This document shows, in pieces, positions 5,462-5,646 of a DNA stretch of 5,646 nucleotides (the first letter of the stretch is position 1; each line of letters starts with the position of its first letter). Source of the stretch: Desulfuromonadales bacterium (GTDB taxonomy: Bacteria > Desulfobacterota > Desulfuromonadia > Desulfuromonadales > UBA2294). The stretch is taken from the NCBI GenBank assembly GCA_014859615.1, contig JACUTX010000166.1:1-5646 (forward strand), written 5' to 3'. The notes below the pieces were generated by a model. It was not told the origin of the DNA and did not search any database. It saw only the letters and a program-made list of their open reading frames with translations. The position numbers were made by a program, and so were the translations under genes.

Positions 5462-5502
5462 AACGAAAGGCCTGCGGAGGAGACCCCGCAGGCCTTTCGT
5501 TT
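5462..5502 (+). terminator. Rho-independent terminator of gdhA
   Basis: A perfect 16-bp stem (5462-5477 and 5486-5501, core GAAAGGCCTGCGG) with an 8-nt loop begins 20 nt after the gdhA stop and runs into TTT at its 3' side. A T/A-rich stretch (5443-5460) precedes it, so it may also act on minus-strand transcripts. Confidence 0.88.
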
Positions 5503-5553
5503 ATCTATCGGGCAACTTGCCGCCACCGACGTCGCTGATTTTAACCGTGAGAA

Positions 5554-5615
5554 ATGGTCTGCCGCTTGCTGTTTCACTCCAAAACAGGCAGACTGAGATA
5601 CCATCGGCAGCTGCC
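5554..5615 (+). promoter_or_regulatory. Potentially structured leader before the gene at the right edge
   Basis: GTCTGCC (5557-5563) pairs with GGCAGAC (5587-5593), with an inner TGTTT/AAACA helix (5570-5574, 5582-5586) across a one-sided bulge. ATGG (5554-5557) and CCAT (5601-5604) could close it further. A perfect 10-bp palindrome GGCAGCTGCC (5606-5615) follows, 7 nt before the ribosome binding site. It could be a leader RNA element or an operator. It matches no riboswitch class I can name. Confidence 0.35.
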
Positions 5616-5636
5616 CGTGACCAAGGAGATATGTTT

Positions 5637-5646
5637 ATGCAGGGAT
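5637..5646 (+). CDS. Start of a gene truncated by the window end
   Basis: AAGGAG (5623-5628) is followed by ATG codons at 5631 and 5637. The second is at normal spacing (8 nt) and opens ATG-CAG-GGA. The first is only 2 nt from the Shine-Dalgarno sequence and is unlikely to be used. Too little sequence is present to name a product. The strong ribosome binding site after the gdhA terminator supports a separate downstream gene. Confidence 0.45.

Noticed and set aside
5591..5628. TPP riboswitch suggested by ACTGAGATACC
   Set aside because: The other conserved THI-box segments (GGGGTGC upstream, CTGATC-TGG and GCGTAGGGA downstream) are missing.

Overview
The window looks like chromosomal DNA from an anaerobic or facultative bacterium of the former Deltaproteobacteria, probably Desulfuromonadales-like. 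This is inferred from the gene repertoire and from regulatory boxes resembling the HcpR type; no marker gene in the window settles it. Base composition is moderate and the layout is compact. No rRNA, tRNA, CRISPR array or transposase gene was seen.

Left part (1-1402), minus strand: two independently promoted genes that look like one nitric-oxide/nitrosative-stress regulon. One encodes a ferredoxin-like iron-sulfur protein (71-868), with a perfect stem-loop after its stop. The other encodes a small Cys-rich YgbA-family ('nitrous oxide-stimulated promoter') protein (980-1354). Each is preceded by a TTGA-N6-TCAA dyad of the CRP/FNR superfamily, placed where a class II activator binds (about 41 bp before the predicted transcription start). 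The ygbA-like mRNA may be leaderless.

Middle part (1584-3446), minus strand: a four-gene operon in the order fluC (fluoride channel), DUF190 (PII-like small protein), a TerB-family protein, and an MnmM/YtqB-type methyltransferase. It is driven by a near-consensus sigma-70 promoter (TTGACA-17-AATAAT) with a small palindrome in its spacer. The genes overlap or are separated by short gaps. fluC and DUF190 often occur together; the other two look like passengers whose link to fluoride is unclear.

A 590-bp spacer (3447-4036) separates this operon from the divergent glutamate dehydrogenase gene. It holds GCAGAG-type short tandem repeats next to an 87-bp inverted-repeat element of the REP/MITE kind, and a direct repeat upstream of the gdh promoter.

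Right part (4037-5646), plus strand: a complete hexameric-type NADP-dependent glutamate dehydrogenase gene (ammonium assimilation) with a good ribosome binding site and a strong terminator, then a leader with potential secondary structure and the first codons of another gene cut off by the window end. Most of the window is ordinary metabolism. The parts most worth following up are the paired NO-type boxes with the poorly characterised ferredoxin/YgbA pair, and the composition of the fluC operon.
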